Assembly: GCA_902800055.1 (NCBI GenBank)
Contig: CADCCW010000026.1
Span: 1-39,493 of the forward strand
DNA length: 39,493 nucleotides
Reading direction: 5' to 3'
Source of the DNA: an uncultured bacterium
GTDB lineage: Bacteria > Verrucomicrobiota > Kiritimatiellia > RFP12 > UBA1067
Below are positions 1 through 7,993 of this stretch, one piece after another (position 1 is the stretch's first letter; the number at the start of each line of letters is the position of its first letter). A program made the position numbers and the translations under genes. A model generated the notes under the pieces. That model saw only the letters and a list, made by a program, of their open reading frames with translations. It had not been told where the DNA came from and searched no databases.

Positions 1-839
1 GCCTTCTTGATCTTGTTGATGTCGAAGTCGAAGCCGAAGTCGGGGTCGCCGTCGAGGCAGTGCCACATGGTGATGATGTCGGGCTGGCAGGTGCCGCCGG
101 ACATCGGCGCCATCGAGAGGTCAAGCCCGTCCGCGCCGCCGCGGAGCGCCGCGAGGTAGCAGGCGACGCCGTTGCCGGCGGTCTCGTGGGAGTGGAACTG
201 GATGTGCACATTGTCGCCCAGGAGCGCGCGGCAGAGCTTCATCGTGTTGTAGACGGTCGTCGGCGTGGAGGTGCCGGAGGCGTCCTTGAACGCGACGCGG
301 TCAAAGGGGATGCCGGCGTCCATGATCATCCGGAGGCGGTCGCGGTAGAACTCCGGCGTGTGGGTGCCCTTGTTGTCGATTCCGGGCGGAAGGCCCATCA
401 TCGTGACAACGACCTCGTGGTTGAGGCCGGCGTCGTGGATGCACTGTCCGGACCACTTGAGGTTGTTGACGTCGTTGAGGGCGTCGAAGTTGCGGATCGA
501 GCTCATGCCGTGCTTCTTGAACATGTCGGCGTGGAGTTTGATCATGTCGCTCGACTGCGACTCGAGGCCCACCACGTTCACGCCGCGCGAGAGCGTCTGG
601 AGGTCGGCCTCGGGCGCGGCGGCGCGGAACTTGTCCATGACCTCGAACGCGTCCTCCTGGCAGTAGAAGTAGCAGCTCTGGAACCGTGCGCCGCCGCCGG
701 CCTCGAACCAGCGGACGCCGGCCTGATACGCTTCCTCGACGCAGGGGAGGAAGTCCTTGGAGAGAACGCGCGCGCCGATGACGGACTGGAAGCCGTCGCG
801 GAACGCGGTGAGCATGAACTTTACGTTTTTCTTAGCCAT
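1..839 (-). CDS. Carboxyltransferase (alpha) subunit of biotin-dependent Na+-pump decarboxylase, partial
   Basis: The start codon is ATG at 839 and the gene runs off the left edge, so only about 279 N-terminal residues are visible. They form the HMG-CoA-lyase-like TIM barrel of oxaloacetate decarboxylase alpha / pyruvate carboxylase subunit B. Visible motifs are FRDGFQS near the N-terminus (the family has RDxxQS), FKDASG (metal/carboxyl-lysine strand) and the HIQFHSHETAG metal-binding His pair. The domain transfers CO2 from the substrate oxo-acid, usually oxaloacetate, to biotin on a partner domain. The OadG-like gamma subunit lies 39 nt upstream in the same orientation, which points to a membrane decarboxylase pump rather than a soluble carboxylase. 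The biotin domain and beta subunit are not in view. The substrate (oxaloacetate or another acyl group) is not provable from this part. Confidence 0.85.
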   Translation of the reverse strand, partial: MAKKNVKFMLTAFRDGFQSVIGARVLSKDFLPCVEEAYQAGVRWFEAGGGARFQSCYFYCQEDAFEVMDKFRAAAPEADLQTLSRGVNVVGLESQSSDMIKLHADMFKKHGMSSIRNFDALNDVNNLKWSGQCIHDAGLNHEVVVTMMGLPPGIDNKGTHTPEFYRDRLRMIMDAGIPFDRVAFKDASGTSTPTTVYNTMKLCRALLGDNVHIQFHSHETAGNGVACYLAALRGGADGLDLSMAPMSGGTCQPDIITMWHCLDGDPDFGFDFDINKIKK

Positions 840-878
840 TGCTGTTGCCTTTGCTTTTTGGAAGTTGAAATTGCCTGT

Positions 879-1094
879 TTAGCCCCTCATCGCCACCGCG
901 ATGGCGAGGGCGACGTTCGCGTCGTCGTCCGCCGCGGCCGCGGCGGGCTTCTTCTTCGGAGCGTCCTGTGGCAGGATCGCGTCGAACCTGGCGACGACGC
1001 CCATCGAGAGCTTGGTGACGACGATGAGGAGGGAGAGAAAGCAGTAGACGATGCCCATTCCGGCGATCATCAGGACTATTCCTTGGCCAATCAT
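879..1094 (-). CDS. oadG: OadG-like gamma subunit of sodium-pump decarboxylase
   Basis: This is a 71-residue protein with a single transmembrane helix at about residues 5-27 and a short cytoplasmic tail rich in Lys-Pro-Ala and Asp. That is the layout of the oxaloacetate/methylmalonyl-CoA decarboxylase gamma chain, which holds the alpha and beta subunits together and in oxaloacetate decarboxylase carries a C-terminal zinc site. The conserved feature is the small size plus an N-terminal helix of GxGIVYxFLxLLI type. The canonical His-rich C-terminus is not seen: the tail ends in a short hydrophobic Ala/Val stretch. It sits 21 nt after hisI and 39 nt before the alpha-type subunit, fitting co-transcription with the latter. 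The assignment rests on topology, motif and neighbour together. Confidence 0.8.
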   Translation of the reverse strand: MIGQGIVLMIAGMGIVYCFLSLLIVVTKLSMGVVARFDAILPQDAPKKKPAAAAADDDANVALAIAVAMRG

Positions 1095-1115
1095 AGCTGG
1101 TATTCGGTTAGGTGG

Positions 1116-1562
1116 TTAGGGGTTGAGGTTCTCGAGCTTCAGCGTGTCGAAGTCGATGCGGCGGTAGTAGCAGTTCCTGGGCTCGCCCTGCTGGTTCTTG
1201 GTGTGGCAGATGCCGCCGCGGCAGGGGCGGACCACGTAGAGGAGCGAGTTCTGCTCGCAGTTGACGTAGGCCTCGAGGAGGTCGAAGGTCTCGCCGCTCG
1301 TCTCGCCCTTGAACCAGAGCTTGTTGCGGCTCGTCGACCAGAGGACGAGCTTGCGCTTGGCGAAGCTCTCCTTCATCGCGAACTCGTTGGTGTAGGCGAC
1401 GAGGATCACCTCCTTGGTGTCCGCGTTCTGCACCGCGACGGGGATTACCCCCGGGTCGCACTCCGCCGCGCCCGCGGCGCGGGTCGCGGCGACCTGGGCG
1501 CCGACCTTCTCGAGCTTGGTGAAGTCGAGCGTCAGGTCCGATGATTCCTCCAGCTGTCCCAT
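1116..1562 (-). CDS. hisI: Phosphoribosyl-AMP cyclohydrolase-like protein
   Basis: This 148-residue protein matches HisI, the third step of histidine synthesis, which opens the adenine ring of phosphoribosyl-AMP. The ATG at 1562 is preceded by a strong Shine-Dalgarno (GAAGGAGG, six bases away). Family signatures are VILVAYTNEFAMKES, LWSTSRNKLWFKGETSG and the paired cysteines GICHTK and NCYYRR. Two things are odd. The usual acidic metal motif DCDxD reads NCEQN here, so the zinc-type cysteine is kept while the Asp residues become Asn/Glu/Asn. The last two cysteines are also 12 rather than about 7 residues apart because of an inserted NQQGEPR-like segment. No HisE domain is fused and no other his gene is nearby. 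It is either a divergent cyclohydrolase subfamily or a repurposed relative. Confidence 0.82.
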   Translation of the reverse strand: MGQLEESSDLTLDFTKLEKVGAQVAATRAAGAAECDPGVIPVAVQNADTKEVILVAYTNEFAMKESFAKRKLVLWSTSRNKLWFKGETSGETFDLLEAYVNCEQNSLLYVVRPCRGGICHTKNQQGEPRNCYYRRIDFDTLKLENLNP

Positions 1563-1573
1563 TGATTCCTCCT

Positions 1574-2974
1574 TCAGTCGATCGAAAAAGTCTGCCCCGG
1601 CGCCGGCGCCTCGACGTGGCGGATGCCCTGCTCGCGCAGGATGTCCGCCATCGCGGCGACCTTCTCCGGCTCGCCATGCACGGCGAACGCGTGGCGCACG
1701 TTGTCCTTGATCTCGCCGATCCAGTCGACGAGCCCCGAGCGGTCGGCGTGGGCCGAGAGGGCGTTGATGACCTCGACGCGCGCCCGGAGCGGCACCTCCT
1801 CGCCGAAGACCTTGATCGTCTCGCGCTTTTCGACGATGCGGCGGCCGAGGGTGTTCTCGGCCTGGAAGCCGCAGATGAGGATGATGTTGTCCTCGTCCTG
1901 CGCGCAGTGCTTGAGGTGGTGGAGCACCCTGCCGCCCTCGCACATGCCCGACGCGGCGATGATGATCATCGGGCCGGGGGTGTCGTTGAGCGCCATCGAC
2001 TCCTCGGGCGTACCCACAAACACCATGCCCGGGTACTCGAGCGGGTCCTTGCCGGCCCAAAGCATCCGCCGCGCCTCCTCGTTGTAGACCTCGCGGTGCT
2101 TCGCGTAGATGCGCGTCGCCTTCTGGGAGAGCGGCGAGTCGATGTAGACCTTCACCTCGCGCGGCACCTTGCCGCGCTCGCGGAGGCGGTTGAGGTAGTA
2201 GATGATCTGCTGGGTGCGGCCGACGGAGAACGCGGGGACGAGCAGCTTCGCGTTGTGGCGGTCGATGTACTTGAGGTAGCGCTCGAGCCGCAGCTCCACG
2301 TCGTCCGCCGACGGGTGCAGGCGGTCGGCGTAGGTCGACTCGACGAGCAGGATGTCGGCGCCGGCGGGGTACTCGTAGTGGCGGAGGATCGGCTGGTTGG
2401 GCTGGCCGAGGTCGCCGGAGAAGAGCAGGCGGTGGTTGTGGCCGCGGTCGGAGCGGATGTCGAGCTGGACGAGCGCGGAGCCGAGGATGTGGCCGGCGTT
2501 GAAGAGCTCGAGCGTCACCCCGCGCACGATCTCGCGCGGCTCGTGCATGTGCGTCGGGACGAAGAGCTGCATCAGCGCGTCGACGTCGCTCTCCTCGTAG
2601 AGCGGCTCGAACGGCTTCTTGCCCTCGCGGCGGCGCTTCTTGTTGACGTACTCGAGGTCGCGCTTCTGCAGGAAGCAGGAGTCGCGCAGCATCACGTCGC
2701 AGAGCTCGACCGTCGACTGCCGCGCATAGACGCGGCCGCGGAAGCCCTGGCGGACGAGCTGCGGCAGGTTGCCGGAGTGGTCGATGTGCGCGTGCGAGAG
2801 CACCACGCAGTCGACCGTCTTCGGGTCGATCGTCAGGTTGCGGTTCCTCTCGAACGCCTCCTTGCGGTGGCCCTGGAAGAGCCCGCAGTCGAGGAGGATG
2901 CGCTTCCCGTTCGCCTCGACGAGGTGCATCGAGCCGGTGGTGGTCTGGGCCGCGCCGTGGAAGGAGATCCGCAT
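1574..2974 (-). CDS. MBL-fold beta-CASP RNA-processing exonuclease-like protein
   Basis: This 466-residue protein is of the metallo-beta-lactamase/beta-CASP/RMMBL class (YSH1/CPSF73-like). It begins MRISFHGAAQTTTGS, followed by the metal motif SHAHIDHSG (His61, His63, Asp65, His66). Next come the beta-CASP part with AFSVGRTQQIIYYLN and the C-terminal RMMBL stretch with INALSAHADRSGLVDWI. Family members are zinc-dependent RNA endo/exonucleases acting in the cytoplasm. The complete domain set and length agree with an active enzyme. It starts 9 nt after the glgP stop and is followed by hisI 11 nt later, so it is inside an operon with functionally unrelated genes. The natural RNA substrate cannot be told from sequence. 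Confidence 0.92.
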   Translation of the reverse strand: MRISFHGAAQTTTGSMHLVEANGKRILLDCGLFQGHRKEAFERNRNLTIDPKTVDCVVLSHAHIDHSGNLPQLVRQGFRGRVYARQSTVELCDVMLRDSCFLQKRDLEYVNKKRRREGKKPFEPLYEESDVDALMQLFVPTHMHEPREIVRGVTLELFNAGHILGSALVQLDIRSDRGHNHRLLFSGDLGQPNQPILRHYEYPAGADILLVESTYADRLHPSADDVELRLERYLKYIDRHNAKLLVPAFSVGRTQQIIYYLNRLRERGKVPREVKVYIDSPLSQKATRIYAKHREVYNEEARRMLWAGKDPLEYPGMVFVGTPEESMALNDTPGPMIIIAASGMCEGGRVLHHLKHCAQDEDNIILICGFQAENTLGRRIVEKRETIKVFGEEVPLRARVEVINALSAHADRSGLVDWIGEIKDNVRHAFAVHGEPEKVAAMADILREQGIRHVEAPAPGQTFSID

Positions 2975-2983
2975 CCCGCCCCC

Positions 2984-5437
2984 TCAGCCGAGCTTGACGG
3001 GCTCCACGCCCCAGATGTTGCGCGCGTACTCCATCACCGCGCGGTCGGACGAGAACCGCCCCGAGCGGGCGATGTTGACGAGCGACATCCGGTTCCACTT
3101 CTTCGCGTCGCGGTACGTCGCGTCCACGCGGTCCTGCGCGTCGGAGTAGCTGCGCAGGTCGGCGAGGAGCATGTAGTAGTCGTTGTAGTCGATCAGGTTG
3201 CGGATGATCGGGTCGAAGAGGCCCGGCTCCAACAGCGAGAACACGTTCGCCTTGATCATGTCGATCGCGGCCTTGATCTCCGGGTCGCCCTCGTAGCGCT
3301 CACGCGACGAGTAGGCCGGGCGCAGCTTCGCGACGTCCTCGGTGCGCAGTCCGAAGAGGAACATGTTGTCGTCGCCGACCTCCTGGTTGATCTCCACGTT
3401 CGCGCCGTCGTAGGTGCCGAGCGTGAGCGCGCCGTTCATCATGAACTTCATGTTGCCGGTGCCGGACGCCTCCATGCCCGCGAGCGAGATCTGCTCCGAC
3501 ACCTCGGCCGCCGGCATGATCTTCTCGGCGAGCGAGACGCGGTAGTCGGGGAGGAAGGCGACCGAGAGGCGGTCGCGCGTCTTCGGGTTGGAGTTGACCA
3601 CGTCGGCGATGCCGTGGATGAGGCGGATGATGAGCTTCGCCACGTAGTAGCCCGGCGCGGCCTTGGCGGCGAAGATGAACTGTCGCGGCACCGGGTCGCA
3701 GGAGGAGTCGTTCAGGAGCCGGTTGTAGAGCATCACGATGTAGAGCGCGAGCAGCAGCTGGCGCTTGTACTCGTGGAGGCGCTTGACCTGGACGTCGTAG
3801 ATCGCGTCGGGGTTGAGCCGGATGCCGTGGTTGCGCTTGGTCCACTCCGCGAGCGCGACCTTGTTCGCGCGCTTGATCGCCGCGAGCTCGCCGAGGAAGC
3901 CGTCGTCGCCAGCAAAGCGCTCGAGGCCGCGGAGCTCGTCGAGCTTGGTGATCCAGCCGTCGCCGATCTTGCCGCTGATGAGGCTGGAGAGGGCAGGGTT
4001 GGCCTTGAGGAGCCAGCGGCGCGGGGTGATGCCGTTCGTCACGTTGCGGAACTTCTCCGGCCAGAGCTCGTAGAAGTCGCTGAACAGGTTCTCCTTGAGG
4101 ATCTTGGTGTGGAGCTCGGCGACGCCGTTGACGGACGAGGTGCCGACCACGGCGAGGTTGGCCATGCGCACGTAGCGCTCGCCGTTCTCGTCCACGAGCG
4201 ACATGCGGCGCAGGCGCGCGAGGTCGCCGGGATAGCGCGAGGAGACCTCCTGCAGGAAGCGGCCGTTGATCTCGTAGATGATCTGCAGGTGGCGCGGCAG
4301 CAGCCGCTCCATCATCGACACCGGCCACTTCTCGAGCGCCTCCTGGAGGATGGTGTGGTTGGTGTAGCCGGTGGAGCGGCGGGTGAGGTCCCACGCCTGG
4401 TCCCAGCCAAGCCCCTCGAGGTCGATGAGCTGGCGCATCAGCTCGGGCACCACCAGCGCTGGGTGGGTGTCGTTGAGCTGGATGAACACCTTGTCCGGCA
4501 GCGTCGCCCAGTCCTTGTTGGTCCGGCGGAAGCGGCGCAGGATGTCGCGGAGCGAGCAGGCGACGAAGAAGTACTGCTGACGGAGCCGGAGCTCCTTGCC
4601 GGCCGACGTGTTGTCGTTCGGGTAGAGGACCTTGGTGAGGTTCTCGGCGAGCACCTTGGTCTCCACCGCCTTCACGTAGTCGCCCTTGTTGAAGTCCTCG
4701 AGGCCGAAGTCGTCCACCGCGTGCGCCGACCAGAGGCGGAGCGAGTTCACCGCGTGGCAGTAGCCGACGATCGGCATGTCGTAGGGCACGCCCTCGACCG
4801 TCTCCGCCGGCACCCACACCCAGCGCGAGGAGCCGTTCTCGGTGCGGCACTCGACGTGGCCGCCGAAGTGGACGTGCTGCGCGTACTCGGGGCGCGCCAT
4901 CTCCCACGGATAGCCGTTCTTGAGCCAGTGGTCGGGCTCCTCCACCTGGCAGCCGTTGACGATCCGCTGGCGGAAGATGCCGTAGTCGTACCTGAGGCCG
5001 TAGCCCATGCCGGCGAGGTCCAGGGTGGACATAGAGTCGAGGTAGCACGCCGCGAGGCGGCCGAGGCCGCCGTTGCCGAGGCCGGCGTCGGTCTCGTAGT
5101 CGCGCAGGTTGTTCCAGTCGATGCCGTACTCCTTGAGCGCGTCGCGGCAGAGGCTGTCGGCCTTGAGGTTGATGACGTTGTTGCCGAGCATGCGCCCGAT
5201 GAGGAACTCGAGCGACATGTAGTAGACGCGCTTGGTGTTCTGGCGCCCGTACTCCTCCTGGGTGCTGATCCAGCGCTCCACGATGCGGTCGCGCACCGCG
5301 TTCGCAAAGGCGGTGTACTCGTCGCGCTCGGTCGCGCGCGTCTCGCCCTTCGCGAGCGAATACCTGAGGTGCCAGGCGAAATCCTCCTTGAGCCCCTCGA
5401 CCGACATCTCTACCCGGCGATCCTTCTTCTTTGCCAT
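2984..5437 (-). CDS. glgP: Glycogen/starch/alpha-glucan phosphorylase
   Basis: This 817-residue GT35 enzyme releases glucose-1-phosphate from glycogen or maltodextrin using phosphate and pyridoxal phosphate. Recognition is firm: RVYYMSLEFLIGR and LGNGGLGRLAACYLDS in the N-terminal half, KRLHEYKRQLL in the middle, and the PLP site EASGTGNMKFMMNG (Lys near residue 660) followed by TLGTYDGANVEI. The length is typical for the family. The ATG at 5437 is preceded by a GGAAAG-type ribosome site. Upstream is a 48-nt spacer with a run of CAACAGCAACAAC triplets on the coding strand; downstream the beta-CASP gene follows after 9 nt. No glycogen synthase or debranching enzyme is in the window, so glycogen use is implied only by this one gene. 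Confidence 0.97.
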   Translation of the reverse strand: MAKKKDRRVEMSVEGLKEDFAWHLRYSLAKGETRATERDEYTAFANAVRDRIVERWISTQEEYGRQNTKRVYYMSLEFLIGRMLGNNVINLKADSLCRDALKEYGIDWNNLRDYETDAGLGNGGLGRLAACYLDSMSTLDLAGMGYGLRYDYGIFRQRIVNGCQVEEPDHWLKNGYPWEMARPEYAQHVHFGGHVECRTENGSSRWVWVPAETVEGVPYDMPIVGYCHAVNSLRLWSAHAVDDFGLEDFNKGDYVKAVETKVLAENLTKVLYPNDNTSAGKELRLRQQYFFVACSLRDILRRFRRTNKDWATLPDKVFIQLNDTHPALVVPELMRQLIDLEGLGWDQAWDLTRRSTGYTNHTILQEALEKWPVSMMERLLPRHLQIIYEINGRFLQEVSSRYPGDLARLRRMSLVDENGERYVRMANLAVVGTSSVNGVAELHTKILKENLFSDFYELWPEKFRNVTNGITPRRWLLKANPALSSLISGKIGDGWITKLDELRGLERFAGDDGFLGELAAIKRANKVALAEWTKRNHGIRLNPDAIYDVQVKRLHEYKRQLLLALYIVMLYNRLLNDSSCDPVPRQFIFAAKAAPGYYVAKLIIRLIHGIADVVNSNPKTRDRLSVAFLPDYRVSLAEKIMPAAEVSEQISLAGMEASGTGNMKFMMNGALTLGTYDGANVEINQEVGDDNMFLFGLRTEDVAKLRPAYSSRERYEGDPEIKAAIDMIKANVFSLLEPGLFDPIIRNLIDYNDYYMLLADLRSYSDAQDRVDATYRDAKKWNRMSLVNIARSGRFSSDRAVMEYARNIWGVEPVKLG

Positions 5438-5485
5438 CTTCTTTCCTGCGTCCTGTTGTTGCTGTTGTTGCTTTTTGCTGTTTTC

Positions 5486-6499
5486 TTACTTGAAGAGACC
5501 CTTGACCGCGTCCACGGCCTTGCCGGCGCCGTCGCTCACCGCGTCCACCGCGGCGCCCGCACCGTCGCTGACTGCATCGACCGTGGCCGAGGCGCCGTCG
5601 CTCACCGCACTCGCGGCAGCCGAAGCGCCGTCGCTCACCGCACTGGCCGCAGCTGCGGCTCCGTCGCCAACCGCGCTCGCAGCGGCCTTGGCGCCTTCGG
5701 CGGTAGCGTTGGCGAGAGCCTTCGCGCCGTCGCCCACCGCGAGCGCGCCCTTCAGGATCGACTGCCACACCTGGTCCATAATCTCGCTGAGCGAGGCGCC
5801 GTCAGACTCCTTGCCGATGTCGGTGAGAGTGATGGACGGCACCGGGATCGTCACCAGCCCGTACTTGAGGCGGATGTTGTTGATGACGAGCTTGTCGATG
5901 ACGAGCTTCCGCGCCGCGGCCTCGGCGGCGGCCTCCTCGGCCTCCTTCAGCCGCTCGTATTCCTTGCGCTCCTCGGCGGTCATCTTCTCGAGCTTCGCCT
6001 TCTCGGCTTCCGCCTCGGCCTCCTCCGCGGCCTTGTCCTGCGCCTTCTTCGCCTCGGCCTCGGCCTGCTTCAGTTCGTACGCCTCCTTGCCGCCGGCGAC
6101 GTTGTACTGGATCTGCGTGAAGTTGTCCACTCCGTTCTCGCCGCCCTTCACGTAGGAAGCGAAGAACCCGTCGACGGTCACCTCCTCGACGTGGATGTAC
6201 TTGGCGTGGACCGTGTTCATCGCGACGTCCACCACCAGGTTGGAGAGCGCGACCGCGACCGGCTCGTCGTAGCCCTCGGGGTTGCCGAGCTCCATCTCGC
6301 CGACCTCGAAGCGCCCGGTGTACGGGTTGAGGTAGAGGTGGCCGAGGTTGAACTTGGTCTGGGTGATCTGCGGCACCATGATGTTCGCCGCTGGCTTCAC
6401 CACCGGGCCGAGCCAGAGCGGGAGGGTCGCCACCAGCAGCACCACGAGCGCAACGGCGATCAGCACGACGTACATCACGAACTTCAGGAACTTCTTCAT
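5486..6499 (-). CDS. AsmA/DUF748-like membrane-anchored protein with 11-residue repeat tail
   Basis: This 337-residue protein starts at ATG 6499. A transmembrane anchor covers about residues 5-29. A periplasmic part of AsmA/DUF748 character follows (VGEMELGNPEGYDEPVAVAL, then a region on which VTVDGFFASYV and NFTQIQYNV sit). Next is a highly charged Ala/Glu/Lys coiled coil at about residues 145-195 and a second short AsmA-like strand region (LVIDKLVINNIRLKYG). The C-terminus is seven tandem 11-residue units of the form AVSDGASAAAS (residues 254-330) ending in GLFK. AsmA-type proteins are involved in envelope lipid transport or outer membrane assembly. Upstream neighbours are a LolA-like and a TPR protein, which supports an envelope role. 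The exact function is unknown. Confidence 0.75.
   Translation of the reverse strand: MKKFLKFVMYVVLIAVALVVLLVATLPLWLGPVVKPAANIMVPQITQTKFNLGHLYLNPYTGRFEVGEMELGNPEGYDEPVAVALSNLVVDVAMNTVHAKYIHVEEVTVDGFFASYVKGGENGVDNFTQIQYNVAGGKEAYELKQAEAEAKKAQDKAAEEAEAEAEKAKLEKMTAEERKEYERLKEAEEAAAEAAARKLVIDKLVINNIRLKYGLVTIPVPSITLTDIGKESDGASLSEIMDQVWQSILKGALAVGDGAKALANATAEGAKAAASAVGDGAAAAASAVSDGASAAASAVSDGASATVDAVSDGAGAAVDAVSDGAGKAVDAVKGLFK
5510..5740 (-). repeat. Seven tandem 33-bp units coding 11-residue repeats
   Basis: Seven in-frame 33-bp units encode AVGDGAKALAN, ATAEGAKAAAS, AVGDGAAAAAS, AVSDGASAAAS, AVSDGASATVD, AVSDGAGAAVD and AVSDGAGKAVD. The nucleotide copies are similar but not identical, so the array is old or under protein-level selection. 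The 11-residue period with small residues and one Asp per unit resembles the 11/3 amphipathic helices of apolipoproteins, LEA proteins and synuclein. Confidence 0.9.
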
Positions 6500-6528
6500 G
6501 TTTGCTTCTCCTTGCGAGGTTGTTGTTT

Positions 6529-7104
6529 TTATTTCAAGTCGTCCACGGTGATCTTGGTGCGATGGCCCGAGCCGATCGTCTCCACCTCCATCACGTTCGC
6601 CATCCAGCGGTCGCCGAACTTCTTGAGCCGCGTCCCCCAGAGCCGGCGCACCGCCTGGCCGTCCCGGAGCTCCTCGGCCTGCATCAGCGCGCCGGTCTTG
6701 CGGTCCACCCACGCGCGCACCGTGCGGTCGCCGCGCTTCAGCAGCACCACCGCGCACTTCTGGCCGTGGACGGACTCCGCCTCGCGCTCGGCGTCGAACT
6801 CGAAGTCGTCCCACCACAGGTACTCGAGCGAGAGGTCGCTCCAGGTGACGTCGGTGCCGAGGATCGGCTGGTCAAGCTCGCCCGGCTTCGGGTCGAGCGG
6901 CTTGCCATCCACCGCGAGATGCGTCACCGCGTTGGTCCGCGAAAGCTCGTAGGCGTGGCGCGAGAGCGAGATCCCGCGGCGGTTGCGCAGGTTGATCTCC
7001 CCGCGGATCTCGATGTTGGCGGGGATCATCGCGCGGCAGCTTTCCACCAGCTCGCGCGGCGTCGCGTTGGTCGCAATGACGAAGCTCGCCAAGAGCGCAA
7101 TCAC
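6529..7104 (-). CDS. LolA-like outer membrane lipoprotein-sorting protein (TP0789-type domain)
   Basis: This 191-residue protein begins at GTG 7104, overlapping the stop of the upstream TPR gene as GTGA. A short hydrophobic start (IALLASFVIATNA) is probably a signal peptide. The rest matches the domain annotated as outer membrane lipoprotein-sorting protein (TP_0789/LolA-like fold): ILGTDVTWSDLSLEYLWWDD, CAVVLLKR, VRAWVDRKTGALMQAE, then GDRWMANVMEVE and a final KITVDDLK. Such proteins bind lipid or lipoprotein acyl chains in the periplasm. Co-translation with the TPR protein and the AsmA-like protein 29 nt downstream makes an envelope trafficking module likely. No Lol transporter is present here, so a true LolA role is not shown. 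Confidence 0.75.
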   Translation of the reverse strand: MIALLASFVIATNATPRELVESCRAMIPANIEIRGEINLRNRRGISLSRHAYELSRTNAVTHLAVDGKPLDPKPGELDQPILGTDVTWSDLSLEYLWWDDFEFDAEREAESVHGQKCAVVLLKRGDRTVRAWVDRKTGALMQAEELRDGQAVRRLWGTRLKKFGDRWMANVMEVETIGSGHRTKITVDDLK

Positions 7105-7976
7105 TTCACCGCCTCCTCCAGCGCCGCATTCCGCGGACCGCCCATCGCCCTCCCGGTCTCGTAGTAGCGCCGCGCGCCGTCCTTGTTGTCGGGATACGCC
7201 TTCAGGATGAGCCGGGCCATGTTGTAGTAGGCGTGGTACGACTTCGGGTTGGACTGGATCGCCTGGTCGAGCGTGTGCTCGGCATCGCGGTACTTGCCCT
7301 GGGCGGACTCCATCATCGCCCTCAGGTTGAGCGCCGCCGCGTCGTTCGGCTTCGTGCGCAGCGTCGCCGCGATGTCCGCGTCCGCCGCCGCGTAGTCGCC
7401 GTCCGCAATCGCCTTCGCGATCCGCTGCTGGCGCGAAAGCGCCCTCGCCGGCGCCGCCGCAGGCTTCGCGGCGGGCTTGGCCTTGGGCGCGGGCTTCTCG
7501 GGCACTGGCGCTGGCATCTCGGCCGCAGTGGCTTGCGCAGGATGCTCCGGTGCCGACGCCGCCTTGGCCGCAGCGGCCTTCTCCTCGGCAAGCTTCTTCT
7601 CGAGCTCCGTCGTGTCGCTCACCGCGACCGCCTTGGAATTGTCCTGAACCTGCTTGAGCCTGAGCATGTCAATTGCCGTGCGCACATACGCCCGTTTGGT
7701 CTTCACCGTCGTGAACTCAGGCGTCTCCATTCGGTCTGGGTACGCAGCCTCCAGGCGGTCAAGCTCGGCGAGCGCCCGCTCGTAGCTGGCAATCGCCTCG
7801 TCGATCTTGCCGTCGGCGACGCAATCGGCCGCCGCGTCGATGTTGGTGGACGCCGGCTCGATGAGATCCGCGAGCCTCGGCTCCTCCTCGTCGTCGGTCC
7901 CGAAAGGCCAATACCAGCTGCCCAACGCCCCCAGCGAGAGCGTCGCAGCGACAGCGAATGCACCGAATCTGACCAT
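7101..7976 (-). CDS. TPR-repeat exported protein
   Basis: This 291-residue protein has an N-terminal signal or anchor (residues 1-22, VRFGAFAVAATLSLGALGSW). Its middle is rich in Ala/Pro/Lys (about residues 125-180), and C-terminal tetratricopeptide repeats include AALNLRAMMESAQGKYRDAE and SYHAYYNMARLILKAYPDN. A first TPR-like pair lies at about residues 45-85. It is probably a periplasmic scaffold or interaction protein; no enzyme motif is visible. The start at ATG 7976 lies only 8 nt beyond a perfect TATAAT and has no Shine-Dalgarno sequence, so the mRNA is probably leaderless. It heads the left-most transcription unit. Confidence 0.85.
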   Translation of the reverse strand: MVRFGAFAVAATLSLGALGSWYWPFGTDDEEEPRLADLIEPASTNIDAAADCVADGKIDEAIASYERALAELDRLEAAYPDRMETPEFTTVKTKRAYVRTAIDMLRLKQVQDNSKAVAVSDTTELEKKLAEEKAAAAKAASAPEHPAQATAAEMPAPVPEKPAPKAKPAAKPAAAPARALSRQQRIAKAIADGDYAAADADIAATLRTKPNDAAALNLRAMMESAQGKYRDAEHTLDQAIQSNPKSYHAYYNMARLILKAYPDNKDGARRYYETGRAMGGPRNAALEEAVK

Positions 7977-7984
7977 TGATGCGT

Positions 7985-7993
7985 ATTATACCA
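7985..7993 (-). promoter_or_regulatory. Extended -10 promoter of the TPR/glgP/hisI unit
   Basis: TGGTATAAT on the minus strand, preceded by a T-run. No -35 match is visible at 16-19 nt. The hexamer ends 8 nt before ATG 7976. The TAA stop of miaA (7986-7988) lies inside the hexamer. Confidence 0.8.

Noticed and set aside
5510..5740. Regularly spaced 33-bp repeats as a CRISPR array
   Set aside because: There are no unique spacers; the units are contiguous, in frame and encode an 11-residue protein repeat.
1541..6952. Very long plus-strand open frame (1803 codons)
   Set aside because: It is antisense to hisI, the beta-CASP gene, glgP, the AsmA-like gene and others. Its translation is Val/Leu/Arg/Asp-rich with no domain. 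High GC at third positions of the real genes keeps the opposite frame free of stops.
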